64,000 nucleotides of DNA from Pseudomonadota bacterium (GCA_026388275.1 JAPLKB010000061.1:1-64000), one strand, 5' to 3'; positions 54,744 to 63,382 are shown, numbered from the stretch's first letter. Numbers and translations are program-made. Notes: generated from the letters alone by a model not told the origin.

Positions 54744-54989
54744 ATGAATAAGAATTATAAGACAAAACAACGAGTTACCCTGAAACCGGAGGTATGTGGT
54801 GGAAGGCCATGCATCCGGAACACCCGCATTGAGATAGCAATAATATTGGATGGACTGGCAGAAGGGATGACAGAGACTGATATTATGGACCATTATCCTC
54901 AACTTATTATAGAGGATATAAGGGCTGCCCTATCATATGCCGCTGAGCTTTCTCATGAAAGCATTTGGAAGACGGCCGTATCCGCATGA
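54744..54989 (+). CDS. DUF433 antitoxin-like protein
   Basis: 81 residues from ATG 54744, after AAGGAGG. Features TLKPEVCGGRPCIRNTRIEIAIILDGLAEGMTE are the DUF433 signature (Mut7-C-associated, helix-turn-helix antitoxin type). It is coupled to the next gene by an ATGA overlap. Together they form a type II toxin-antitoxin-like pair. Confidence 0.85.
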   Translation: MNKNYKTKQRVTLKPEVCGGRPCIRNTRIEIAIILDGLAEGMTETDIMDHYPQLIIEDIRAALSYAAELSHESIWKTAVSA

Positions 54990-55354
54990 GACTAAAGCTG
55001 GATGAAAATCTGTCGCGTCACCTGAAACTTGCCCTTGAGAATCTTGGGCACGATGTTAAAACAGCGGCAGAAGAAAACCTCCTATCCCATCCCGATACTG
55101 AAATAGCCGCAGCAGCGAACAAAGAAAATCGGATACTATTTACCATGGACATAGAATTTGCGGATCTTCGGAAATACCCACCTGGTAGTCATCCCGGAAT
55201 TGTTCTATTCCGTCCTGCCACATTTGGGCCTTTGTCGGTCAATAAATTTATCATCGAATTTGTACGTTCTACCGATTTAAGCGAGTTGGAATCTTGCGTT
55301 GCCATCGTTGATCCAGCCAAGGTTCGTGTCAGATCACCAAAGAAGCGTTCATAA
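54986..55354 (+). CDS. DUF5615 PIN-like toxin
   Basis: 122 residues from ATG 54986, which overlaps the DUF433 stop as ATGA. LKLDENLSRHLKLALENLGHDV, LSHPDTEIAAAANKENRILFTMDIEFADLR contain the acidic residues (Asp8-type, Asp and Asp-x-x-Phe) of the PIN-like Mut7-C/DUF5615 fold. Expected to be an RNase toxin neutralised by the DUF433 protein. Confidence 0.85.
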   Translation: MRLKLDENLSRHLKLALENLGHDVKTAAEENLLSHPDTEIAAAANKENRILFTMDIEFADLRKYPPGSHPGIVLFRPATFGPLSVNKFIIEFVRSTDLSELESCVAIVDPAKVRVRSPKKRS

Positions 55355-55529
55355 CTTACAAAAAAACACACAACCTAAAATTTAATATTTCAACTTTTTA
55401 TAAAATTTATTTTTCCACTGACATAATGTTGTCAGTTTCATAGTATATAATTTTCATATGTCCAATTTTTTGTTTGTATTTATAAAGTTAGAGTTGTAGA
55501 GTTTTTTATACGAACAACAAATGGGAACT

Positions 55530-55564
55530 ACAAATGACAAATAACGATTTACAAATTACGAATG
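55530..55564. repeat. low-complexity ACAAATG/ACGAATG repeat
   Basis: ACAAATGACAAATAACGATTT then ACAAATTACGAATG: degenerate 7-base units in the spacer upstream of the BRO gene, same class as the other short-unit repeats in this window. Confidence 0.45.
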
Positions 55565-55577
55565 ATAAAACATCTTA

Positions 55578-55602
55578 AGTTTCAAGGGTTTTACTTGAAA
55601 CT
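55578..55602 (+). promoter_or_regulatory. perfect 9-bp hairpin upstream of the BRO-family gene
   Basis: AGTTTCAAG, loop GGTTTTA, CTTGAAACT, ending 29 bp before the GTG start. It could be an operator for a repressor encoded nearby or an RNA element covering the 5' leader. Confidence 0.45.
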
Positions 55603-55631
55603 CGACAATCGACATTTTATAAGGGGGTAAA

Positions 55632-56456
55632 GTGGAATCTCATATAGCGATTTTCAGGGGTAAAGAGATCAGGAAGACGATTCATAACAATGAATGGTGG
55701 TTTTCGATTGTTGATGTTGTATCTGTGCTGACAGATTCAAAAGATCCATCAGGGTACATAAAAGATATGCGTCGTCGTGACGCAGAGTTATCCAAAGGGT
55801 GGGGGCAAATTGCCACCCCCCTTTGGATGGATACTCCCGGAGGAAAACAAAAAGTCAATTGTGCCAACACTGAAGGCATTTTCCGCATTATCCAGTCAAT
55901 TCCCTCCCCCAAAGCAGAACCATTCAAACGCTGGCTGGCAAAAGTCGGCTATGAGCGGGTGCAGGAAATTGAAGACCCGGAACTGGGAACAAAGAGAACT
56001 CGTGCGCTATACAAGGCGAAAGGTTATTCGGATGACTGGATAGAGAAAAGGATGCGCGGTATCGCCGTTCGTGCCGAATTGACTGAGGAATGGAAAAACA
56101 GAGAAGTCGGGGCTGAACGTGAATATGCTATTCTGACCGCTGAGATTTCCAAAGCCACCTTCGGGTTGACTCCATCAGAATACAAAGATTTGAAAGGGTT
56201 GGAGCGTGAAAACCTGCGGGATCATATGACCGATCTTGAACTGATTTTTTCCATGCTCGGCGAAGCAGCCACAACGGAGATTACAAAAACCCAGGATGCC
56301 CAGGGGTTTGATGAAAACCGTACTGCTGCCAAAAAAGGCGGTCGAATAGCCGGTGATGCCCGTCAGGAATTGGAAAAAGAAACAAAGAAGAAAGTTGTAA
56401 CTTCGGAAAACTATCTGGAGATAACACAGAAGGATAAAAAGAGGCTCAAAAAATGA
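55632..56456 (+). CDS. BRO-family (phage antirepressor-like) protein
   Basis: 274 residues starting at GTG after AAGGGGG. The Bro-N domain occupies the first 110 residues (WWFSIVDVVSVLTDSKDPSGYIKDM, WMDTPGGKQKVNCANTEGIFRIIQSI), and a long charged C-terminal region follows (GRIAGDARQELEKETKKKVV). Such proteins are found in phages and genomic islands and bind DNA. It suggests this stretch derives from mobile DNA. Confidence 0.85.
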   Translation: MESHIAIFRGKEIRKTIHNNEWWFSIVDVVSVLTDSKDPSGYIKDMRRRDAELSKGWGQIATPLWMDTPGGKQKVNCANTEGIFRIIQSIPSPKAEPFKRWLAKVGYERVQEIEDPELGTKRTRALYKAKGYSDDWIEKRMRGIAVRAELTEEWKNREVGAEREYAILTAEISKATFGLTPSEYKDLKGLERENLRDHMTDLELIFSMLGEAATTEITKTQDAQGFDENRTAAKKGGRIAGDARQELEKETKKKVVTSENYLEITQKDKKRLKK

Positions 56457-56546
56457 AATAGTATTTAAGTTACCTGGAAATGGGCGAGAGGAAGGACATA
56501 TTTTCATGTGGCTTTGATTATAAAATACTAAAAAGGGGGAAACGAT

Positions 56547-57482
56547 ATGGCAACAAAGAAAACAGTTGTGAATGCAGAGTTCTTATATCTGTCCTTAGAG
56601 GATATCATTATTGAGGAACAGATCAGGTCAAGCATCGACACGGAGAGTAATTCCTTCAAGGCCCTTATGGAGTCCATTAAAGACCGGGGTATCTTAGAGC
56701 CTGTCCTTGTAACGCCGAAAGACGGCAAATACCTGCTCCTCTGCGGGGAACGCCGTTATCTTGCTGCACTGAAGTCGGGACTCCCGACAATACCGGCGCG
56801 TATCCTTGATGCGATCACTCAGAAGGATGAAATACTTGCCTTCCAACTGACAGAGAACCTCCAGAGGGAAGACTTGAATCCTATCGATCAGGCAAAGGGA
56901 ATATTGGCATTTATTCAGGCAAGACATTCCGACAAAAACTATGATGTGGATGGGGCGATTAACGAGTTGGTTAATTATGATAGAAGACCTGACGGGGTAT
57001 CTGATGCAATTGCCGCAACAGTTGCGGCAATTCTTCAAATCTCTGGAAAGTCAACAAAGACGCTGTTTAACGGACTTTCACTTTTAAAACTTCTCCCCGA
57101 GATTCAAGTAGCAATCAGAGCAGGAAACCTCCCCGTTTCTCAGGGGTATCTCTTCGCTGCCAACCTCGATTGTCCCGACCGCATGCAGATATTTACCAAC
57201 ATCATGAAGACACCCGTAACCAATGCCACGCTGAATAATTTGCTCACAGCATATAAAAAAGTCAAACCAAAGCCGGGCAAAACGAAGCTCATACCTATGA
57301 CAAAGCAGATTGCCAGCTTACGATCTTTTGAATCAGGCGTTGAGGTGGGCTTTGCAAAATACACAGGGCCTGACCTTGAGACGCTTCGTGATGAGCTGCG
57401 GACTTTTCTGGCCTTAGTGGAGCTGCGGATACCGATTGCTCCGGAACCAGCCCCGGAGAAGAAAAAGCCACCACAGTTGTGA
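56547..57482 (+). CDS. ParB/Spo0J-like protein
   Basis: A 311-residue ParB-family protein with the N-terminal ParB/Srx fold: LSLEDIIIEEQIR, IKDRGILEPVLVT, LLCGERRYLAALKSG, then AFQLTENLQREDLNPIDQA, the helix-turn-helix adaptor region. The C-terminal third is less typical, ending in a Pro/Lys tail. No parA gene accompanies it. The dyad and repeats just downstream may be its binding sites; it may come from a plasmid or integrative element. AAAGGGGGAAA precedes the ATG. Confidence 0.85.
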   Translation: MATKKTVVNAEFLYLSLEDIIIEEQIRSSIDTESNSFKALMESIKDRGILEPVLVTPKDGKYLLLCGERRYLAALKSGLPTIPARILDAITQKDEILAFQLTENLQREDLNPIDQAKGILAFIQARHSDKNYDVDGAINELVNYDRRPDGVSDAIAATVAAILQISGKSTKTLFNGLSLLKLLPEIQVAIRAGNLPVSQGYLFAANLDCPDRMQIFTNIMKTPVTNATLNNLLTAYKKVKPKPGKTKLIPMTKQIASLRSFESGVEVGFAKYTGPDLETLRDELRTFLALVELRIPIAPEPAPEKKKPPQL

Positions 57483-57513
57483 AAAAGGTGAAAGGTGAAA
57501 AGAGCATACAGCC

Positions 57514-57545
57514 GAAGCTGCGAAGTTGGGAGGTTGGGAAGTTTG
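57514..57545 (+). repeat. 8-bp tandem repeat, four units
   Basis: GAAGCTGC, GAAGTTGG, GAGGTTGG, GAAGTTTG directly abutting, each differing from the consensus GAAGTTGG by at most two bases. Confidence 0.7.
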
Positions 57546-57597
57546 AATAATGGAATACAGAATTCGAGATTATCAATGCGAGGCAAACATTTAATTC

Positions 57598-57630
57598 TGT
57601 CACTGCGAGGCGAAACCGTGGCAGTCTCGC
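57598..57630. repeat. REP-like interspersed repeat
   Basis: TGTCACTGCGAGGCGAAACC then GTGGCAGTCTCGC. It closely resembles the widespread intergenic repeat family of the form GTCATTGCGAG...GCAATCTCGC found in many bacteria. GCGAG and CTCGC at the ends can pair. Confidence 0.5.
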
Positions 57631-57643
57631 TAAAAGACATTGG

Positions 57644-57676
57644 CTCAAACTGTTCAAATGGTTCAAACAGTTCGAG
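57644..57676. promoter_or_regulatory. imperfect palindrome downstream of the ParB-like gene
   Basis: CTCAAACTGTT and AACAGTTCGAG are complementary at 10 of 11 positions around CAAATGGTTCA, and the centre also repeats TTCAAA twice. Candidate binding site for the adjacent ParB-like protein. Confidence 0.4.
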
Positions 57677-57690
57677 GACAACATGGTGGA

Positions 57691-57738
57691 AAACGCGATA
57701 ATAACCATTAAACATGATAAGAAACGTGATAATAACCA
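57691..57738 (+). repeat. iteron-like direct repeats before the cas operon
   Basis: AAACGCGATAATAACCA (57691-57707) and AAACGTGATAATAACCA (57722-57738) differ at one base; a partial third copy, AAACATGATAA, lies between them. They are about 80 bp upstream of the first cas-like codon. Confidence 0.6.
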
Positions 57739-57820
57739 ATCTCTTGAGAGGGAGCTGTGCTGATGACTGAACCTTCGGGGGGACAGACATGAGCCCATGT
57801 GACAGAATAAGGAGAAATAG

Positions 57821-58013
57821 ATGATTCACGAATATTACGCCCATAGCCTTCCTGGAAGACCGAAAGAAGAATGGCAGCGGCTTGAAAACCACTTAAAAAA
57901 TGTGGCAGAACTGGCAAAGGGCTTTGCGGAGGAATTCGGGGCGGGGGAGCGTGTCTGCATTAGCCGACTATGCTGGGGTGTACCGGCAATTCAAGGATGG
58001 TGGAGATGAATAA
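57821..58013 (+). pseudogene. remnant of a second Cas3 HD domain
   Basis: After AAGGAGAAA an ATG opens MIHEYYAHSLPGRPKEEWQR then LENHLKNVAELAKGFAEEFGAG, the normal start of a Cas3 HD nuclease (H...H...). After GAGE homology stops abruptly. In a different frame 57957-58010 reads ALADYAGVYRQFKDGGDE and then a stop, suggesting it was the end of a reading frame joined to the first part by deletion. The intact cas3 begins at 58006 in the third frame. Confidence 0.6.
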
Positions 58014-60402
58014 CCCTTTAAATCAAGAAGGTACTCAGTTTTACGGACGAATCCTCCTTAAAGATAAGACGAAAAGACAACCATTAAAATCACATCTCAC
58101 GAATGTAGCTAAAAAGGCACTGCAATTTGCAGAAGAAGTTCTACGCATAAGGCCGAGTGACAGCGATGAGGTTAAACAGTGGAAAGAGGTGTTTCATAAT
58201 ACCGCATGGCGTGCCGGCTTATTACACGATCTTGGTAAGTACCGGAAAGAATTTCAAGAATACTTATTTGGCCTGAGGAACCGCAGTCAAGAAACTAATC
58301 ATTCAGTGTACGGTTCTGCGGCAGCTTGTCATCATTTCAATGATGATGCTTCTGCCTTTGCCATAGCGGGGCACCATGCAGGACTTCACAACATAGGGGA
58401 TTTGGACAGCATGGTCAATGGTGCTAAATATGATGCCTGTCAGAAATATGCTCAACTGCTCGCCCTTGCCCAAAACGAAAAGGAATTGGGAATCATTCAG
58501 GAATTTCATCCTACCCTTATTGATGATACCGATGAAAACGAAAAGCGTCGTTACGAATTCATGACGCGCGTACTGTTTTCGATTATTGTCGATTCTGACC
58601 GTTTGGACGCAGAACAATGGGAAATGGAGCAAAAAACAGGAAAGGCTTGGCAACGTTCAACTGTCAAACTCAATGCTGAATCGTTTCTGCAAAAGATTCA
58701 AGAGGTGCGCGAGGGGAAAAAACAAGGCCGCCCCAATGATGTCCTTAATCATTTACGCAACACTATTTTTGATGCTTGTATAGAAAAAGGTGGAAGTCTG
58801 TCTCAAGGTTTTTTTAGTCTCACAGTGCCGACTGGTGGCGGGAAAACCCTCTCCTCAATGGCCTTCGCCCTATCTCATGCCAAAAAACATGATCTCAGAC
58901 GTGTAATTGTTGTGATCCCTTATCTGTCCATCATCGAACAAAATGCCAAGGAATACAGAGATGCTCTTGGGGCAGAACTGGTGTTGGAGCATCACTCCGC
59001 CGTTGAACTCAATCAAGGTTCCCTCATTGCGGACAATAACGATCCCGACGAACCCACAAGTACCTCGGATATGGAAAAAGTGATGGAAAACTGGGATGTG
59101 CCCGTTGTTGTCACTACCAGTGTTCAGTTCATTGAAACGCTCTTTGCCGCATCCTCCGGGCAGGCCCGTAAACTACACAATATCGCAAGAAGTATCGTCA
59201 TATTTGATGAGGTACAAACATTGCCTGCCCATCTGCTTGAACCAACACTGAATGTTCTGCGTGAATTGAAGGATCGGTGGGGGGTCAGTATTCTTTTCTG
59301 TTCAGCCACACAACCAGCCTTCAAAAAATCGGCTGCTTTAAAAAATGGATTTGAACCGGATGAAATGACCCCGATCATTTCATCGCCGGAAAACGTATTC
59401 AAAAAGCTTCGTCGCGTGGATTATCGCATAGAACCCAAAGAGAATCCTCTGGATTGGCGGACTATTGCCGAAAGAATGATTGCCCAACCTCAAGCCCTCT
59501 GTGTTCTCAATGTCCGCCGTCAGGCTTTTCAGCTTTGGGAGGCTCTGCGGCGTCTCATGCATGAAAGGGGATTTGGCGAAGAAGCCCTGTTTCACCTGTC
59601 CTCTGCTATGTGCCCGGCACATCGTTTAGATTTGCTGGGATTATCTGAGAATCCGCCGCCGAATAATATTAAGGAGAGGCTCAGAAACGAAAAACACTGC
59701 TGGGTTGCGTCCACGCAGTTGATCGAGGCGGGCGTTGATATTGACTTCCCCAGCGTATTCAGAGCCATGGGGCCTCTGGACTCCATCGTCCAGGCTGGAG
59801 GAAGGTGCAACCGGGAAGGGTTATTATGTGATGAACAGGGGAACCTTAGCCATGGCCAGGTGATCATATTCTATCCCGCAGATGGTGGACTTCCTCCTGG
59901 TATTTACAGCAAAGGAACAAGTATTACTCCTTCCTATCTTGAGCCTGACAAACTGGCAGAAGATCCGCTTATCTTTGCAGAATACTTTCATGAACTCCAC
60001 CAAATCACACCGACAGATTTTGATCAGCGCGGCCAACGCACCATTCAGGAAGATCGCGCTCAATTCAGATTTCGCAAAGTAGCGGAACATGCGCGAGTTA
60101 TTAAAAAAGGTGAGACCATTTCCGTAATCGTGCCCTATGGCAACGGCAAAGCAATAATTGATGAAATCCGTCGCACCAAGGATTTCGATTTCAAAACCAT
60201 GCGCCGTCTTCAACGATATATGGTGAATGTCCGTAAACAAGAACCCATTTCCGACTTTGTAAAATTAAACAGGCTTGGAGCCATAACACCACTACTGCCT
60301 GACCGCCTTGAAATTCCGGTGGTTGGCGATTGGTGCTACAAAATCGATCCGCCCCTTGGGGTGGTCATCGAAAACAGACCATTGGAGGACTTTTTCTCAT
60401 GA
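58006..60402 (+). CDS. cas3: CRISPR-associated helicase/nuclease Cas3 (type I-C)
   Basis: 798 residues from ATG 58006, which GGTGGAG precedes; in-frame ATGs at 57970 and 57997 are possible but lie in the remnant. HD nuclease motif His at about 30 and His74-Asp75 in AGLLHDLGKY; helicase Walker A VPTGGGKTLSS near 275, DEVQ box IVIFDEVQTLPAHLL near 400, and QAGGRCNREG. It unwinds and degrades DNA recruited by Cascade. Overlaps cas5 by 4 bp (ATGA). Confidence 0.95.
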   Translation: MNNPLNQEGTQFYGRILLKDKTKRQPLKSHLTNVAKKALQFAEEVLRIRPSDSDEVKQWKEVFHNTAWRAGLLHDLGKYRKEFQEYLFGLRNRSQETNHSVYGSAAACHHFNDDASAFAIAGHHAGLHNIGDLDSMVNGAKYDACQKYAQLLALAQNEKELGIIQEFHPTLIDDTDENEKRRYEFMTRVLFSIIVDSDRLDAEQWEMEQKTGKAWQRSTVKLNAESFLQKIQEVREGKKQGRPNDVLNHLRNTIFDACIEKGGSLSQGFFSLTVPTGGGKTLSSMAFALSHAKKHDLRRVIVVIPYLSIIEQNAKEYRDALGAELVLEHHSAVELNQGSLIADNNDPDEPTSTSDMEKVMENWDVPVVVTTSVQFIETLFAASSGQARKLHNIARSIVIFDEVQTLPAHLLEPTLNVLRELKDRWGVSILFCSATQPAFKKSAALKNGFEPDEMTPIISSPENVFKKLRRVDYRIEPKENPLDWRTIAERMIAQPQALCVLNVRRQAFQLWEALRRLMHERGFGEEALFHLSSAMCPAHRLDLLGLSENPPPNNIKERLRNEKHCWVASTQLIEAGVDIDFPSVFRAMGPLDSIVQAGGRCNREGLLCDEQGNLSHGQVIIFYPADGGLPPGIYSKGTSITPSYLEPDKLAEDPLIFAEYFHELHQITPTDFDQRGQRTIQEDRAQFRFRKVAEHARVIKKGETISVIVPYGNGKAIIDEIRRTKDFDFKTMRRLQRYMVNVRKQEPISDFVKLNRLGAITPLLPDRLEIPVVGDWCYKIDPPLGVVIENRPLEDFFS

Positions 60403-61283
60403 ACACACCGAACCTTATTAACATTCGCGTTTGGGGAGATTATGCCTGTTTCACAAGACCGGAGATGAAGGTCGAACGGGTAAGTTACCCCGTCTGTACT
60501 CCCTCTGCTGCACGGGGGATACTGGAAGCAATCTACTGGGAACCGCAAATGTATTATGTCATCGATAGTATAACGGTTATTAAAAAAGGCCGATGGTTCA
60601 ACTTTCGGCGAAACGAAATAACCTCAATTATTAGTTTGAAAGAGACCCAGTCATGGATGGCCGGGAGGACATCGGTCAAGTATATATCTGCCGGAGGAGG
60701 CGCTCCAGATGCAGCACAGAGGAACATGCTTGGGTTGGCAGACGTGGAATATATCATAACTGCCGAGGCGAGGACAACCAGGCTCCATGATGCTACCAGA
60801 TTCAACCTGAAAAAATACCTTGAAGAAATTGAAAGACGGGCATCAAAAGGTAAGTGCTACCACCGCCCTGCCTTCGGATGCCGAGAATTCACGGCTGATT
60901 TTGAATGGGTTCAGGATGTACAGGAAACTTTGGGAAAAAGAGCCGCAGAAGTGCGTGCTGACAAAGAAGACAAAGACTGGAAGAAAATATGGATCGAAGA
61001 AGACCTTGGTCTGATGCTTTACGATGTTTTCGATGTTGACCAGCGTGAAGATGGTTTTAGGTGGTTTATGGAGCAGGAATTAAAGAGTATTCTACTTGAA
61101 CAAAAACCTGAGCATTTAAGGACAAAAAAGAGCACCCCTTCAGACAGCACAATAAAATATTTCGAGGGAACGGCTATTACACCACGTGCTTCCTTCTTCC
61201 ATGCCAAAATCAAAGACTCGAGGATGGATTGCCACCCCGACCGGGTTAAAATTATTCCTACCAGAGAAAAGGAGGTGATTTGA
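60399..61283 (+). CDS. cas5: type I-C Cas5 (Cas5c/d), crRNA-processing subunit
   Basis: 294 residues from ATG 60399 overlapping the cas3 stop. N-terminal IRVWGDYACFTRPEMKVERV and YPVCTPSAARGILEAIYW are the Cas5d signature. Type I-C lacks Cas6, and Cas5c cleaves the precursor crRNA. A C-terminal segment (YFEGTAITPRASFFHAKIKD) follows the family pattern. The start before the glycine-rich region seems well fixed. Confidence 0.92.
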   Translation: MNTPNLINIRVWGDYACFTRPEMKVERVSYPVCTPSAARGILEAIYWEPQMYYVIDSITVIKKGRWFNFRRNEITSIISLKETQSWMAGRTSVKYISAGGGAPDAAQRNMLGLADVEYIITAEARTTRLHDATRFNLKKYLEEIERRASKGKCYHRPAFGCREFTADFEWVQDVQETLGKRAAEVRADKEDKDWKKIWIEEDLGLMLYDVFDVDQREDGFRWFMEQELKSILLEQKPEHLRTKKSTPSDSTIKYFEGTAITPRASFFHAKIKDSRMDCHPDRVKIIPTREKEVI

Positions 61284-63355
61284 TGTTTCTTCAATCTCTG
61301 TATGAGTATGCACAAAAAAACAGATTACTTGAGAATCTCCCTTTGCAGGGAAGAATTTTACATGCATTGATCCCAGTTAATTCCGATGGAAAGTTGAGAT
61401 TCGATCACTTAGTCCCACTGACGCGCACCGATGAGAAAGGAAAAGAACGCCCAGGCCAAGAAAGGCGGATGCCACGATTTCCCGGCGAGAACAATGGTGG
61501 CAAAGCATATTTTCTTGCGGAGAATTGCACGGCTGTTTTAGGACGTGAGCACTCTGAGGATATAAAAAAAGGGATTTCACCGGGCGATCCGATCCTGAGC
61601 AATCCAACAAAAGGTGGTAATCCTACAAAAGCTTTTCTACATTTTTGGAATCAGATTGAACAAGCTTATAATGAAACCAACGATAAGCGTTTGGGCGCAT
61701 TGCTGTCATTTCGTTCAATCTACCTAATTGAGGATAATGAGAAAATAGCAGGTAATTTACCTTTTATTGAAGTTCAGGCGAACAAGAAGGGTAATCTTGA
61801 ACTAATGGCAAAAACTAATGAGGGAAACTTTTTGCCTCTGAAAGCAGCAACTTTGGGGTTCAGTGTTGACGGCGAGCCACTAACTATGGAAAACGATACC
61901 GATCCCCTCCGTGCATATTGGTTTGATAAATATCTGGGTGAAGCGTTTCAGGATGATGCTGACGAGGCTTCAACTTCAGCTTTAGATGCCCAAAGTGTAT
62001 GTCTTATATCCGGAGATATTGGCTTACCTATCGCTCGCTCCCATAAGCCTAAAATTCTTGGTGTACCAAGATTATCGTCAGGTGGTTATATTGTTTCATT
62101 TGCCAAAGAGGCGCCTGCTTTTTCATCCTATGGTAATGAAATGGGTCAAAATGCCCCTGTGTCTGAGCGTGCTGCTGCATCTTATGTATTAGCCGTCAAC
62201 GAATTTCTAAAGCAAGAAGATAACCATATCAATATTGGGCCTATATCAATCTGTTTTTGGTCAAAAGTAATCAGCGAAGTGCCAGGACAGTTTAAATCAA
62301 TGCTGAACCGGGCATATCCGGAACAGATCAGAAACTTTCTTCTTACACCTTTCGCTGGTATTACCGATAGAGAAGTATTACGCAGAGATCGACTTTACAC
62401 AGTAGCTCTTACAGGGAATGCAGGGCGGGTAGTAATCTGCCATTGGTTGGATCAGACTTTGGATGACGCTGTTGCTAATTTTAAACGATGGTGGGATGAT
62501 CTCCAGATTGTCAATTTTTACATAGACTTCGTTGCCGAAGATGCAGGCAGACGGCCATCACCTCTGGCAATTCAAAATCTGGCTCGTGCGACCCTCCGAC
62601 AATCCAAGAAACAGAAGAATGACAAGCTATTGCCAACCCGCATTGTCCAATTATACCGTTCCGCCCTTGAAGGAACATCGCTCCCAATAACGATGCTTAA
62701 GCCTATTCTTGATGAATTTCGCAGTGCCCTTGTCAAGAACGAAGAGAAAAAGCCCACGTACCCTTATAGCCAGTCAAGGTTTGCCCTCATCAAATTAGTA
62801 TTGATTCGGAATAATAACAAAAAGGAGGAATTTATGCCTGAGTATCAATTAACAGACACAAACGACGCATCATACAATCTTGGTTGTTTGCTCGCTATAC
62901 TTGAATCCCTGCAGAAACGATCAATGAGAGCAGGAAAGGCGGGGTCTGAACGCGGGGTTGAAAAGCCCAATGCCGGTATCATTGAACGGTATTACGGTCA
63001 GGCATCAACGGCCCCGGCACTTGTATTTCCATACCTCTTGTCTCTTTCTCGACATCATTTGTCAAAACTTTCGAAAGGAAACGAGAAGGACAAGCGGGCG
63101 GCTAATGCTATTGAGGAGACCATAATTAATATTTGCAAAAAGTTTAAGCCTAATCCCGAAGTGCCAGGTGACCCGCCAAAGTTTCCACGTCTCTTGGACC
63201 TCGAACGGCAAGGCCGTTTTGCTCTCGGTTTTTATCAGCAGAAAGCATATGATATCGAGCAAGCAAGGAAATACAAGGCATCTCAGGGAAAAGAGGGTCT
63301 TGACATTGTCGATATTGATGAAAGCAACGAAGTAGATAGCGAACCTGTTGAATAG
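61283..63355 (+). CDS. cas8c: type I-C large subunit Cas8c (Csd1)
   Basis: 690 residues from ATG 61283 in a TGATG overlap with cas5 and behind GGAGGTGATT. N-terminal FLQSLYEYAQKNRLL is typical of Csd1. It recognises the PAM and anchors the target in Cascade. The last 173 codons carry their own strong ribosome binding site and start, producing Cas11c. Confidence 0.94.
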   Translation: MFLQSLYEYAQKNRLLENLPLQGRILHALIPVNSDGKLRFDHLVPLTRTDEKGKERPGQERRMPRFPGENNGGKAYFLAENCTAVLGREHSEDIKKGISPGDPILSNPTKGGNPTKAFLHFWNQIEQAYNETNDKRLGALLSFRSIYLIEDNEKIAGNLPFIEVQANKKGNLELMAKTNEGNFLPLKAATLGFSVDGEPLTMENDTDPLRAYWFDKYLGEAFQDDADEASTSALDAQSVCLISGDIGLPIARSHKPKILGVPRLSSGGYIVSFAKEAPAFSSYGNEMGQNAPVSERAAASYVLAVNEFLKQEDNHINIGPISICFWSKVISEVPGQFKSMLNRAYPEQIRNFLLTPFAGITDREVLRRDRLYTVALTGNAGRVVICHWLDQTLDDAVANFKRWWDDLQIVNFYIDFVAEDAGRRPSPLAIQNLARATLRQSKKQKNDKLLPTRIVQLYRSALEGTSLPITMLKPILDEFRSALVKNEEKKPTYPYSQSRFALIKLVLIRNNNKKEEFMPEYQLTDTNDASYNLGCLLAILESLQKRSMRAGKAGSERGVEKPNAGIIERYYGQASTAPALVFPYLLSLSRHHLSKLSKGNEKDKRAANAIEETIINICKKFKPNPEVPGDPPKFPRLLDLERQGRFALGFYQQKAYDIEQARKYKASQGKEGLDIVDIDESNEVDSEPVE
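62834..63355 (+). CDS. cas11c: internally translated small subunit Cas11c
   Basis: Inside cas8c, AAAGGAGGAATTT precedes an in-frame ATG at 62834 (Met518 of Cas8c), giving a 173-residue product (MPEYQLTDTNDASYNLGCLL to the end of Cas8c). In type I-C systems the small subunit is known to be made from an internal start in the cas8c gene. Here the signal is visible: near-perfect Shine-Dalgarno at 5-base spacing. Confidence 0.85.
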   Translation: MPEYQLTDTNDASYNLGCLLAILESLQKRSMRAGKAGSERGVEKPNAGIIERYYGQASTAPALVFPYLLSLSRHHLSKLSKGNEKDKRAANAIEETIINICKKFKPNPEVPGDPPKFPRLLDLERQGRFALGFYQQKAYDIEQARKYKASQGKEGLDIVDIDESNEVDSEPVE

Positions 63356-63382
63356 AAAATAAAAATCAAAGGAGAATAAACC

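Larger units (their letters stand above)
57483..57820. other. 338-bp repeat-dense spacer between parB-like and cas genes
   Basis: No gene is supported. Within it, in order: 8-base tandem units (57514-57545), a REP-like element (57598-57630), an imperfect palindrome (57644-57676) and three iteron-like direct repeats (57691-57738). It should also hold the cas promoter. Confidence 0.6.

Noticed and set aside
57691-57738. Iteron-like repeats considered as a CRISPR array
   Set aside because: Only two full copies plus a partial one, 31-base period with a 14-base gap; no spacers of normal length and no further copies.
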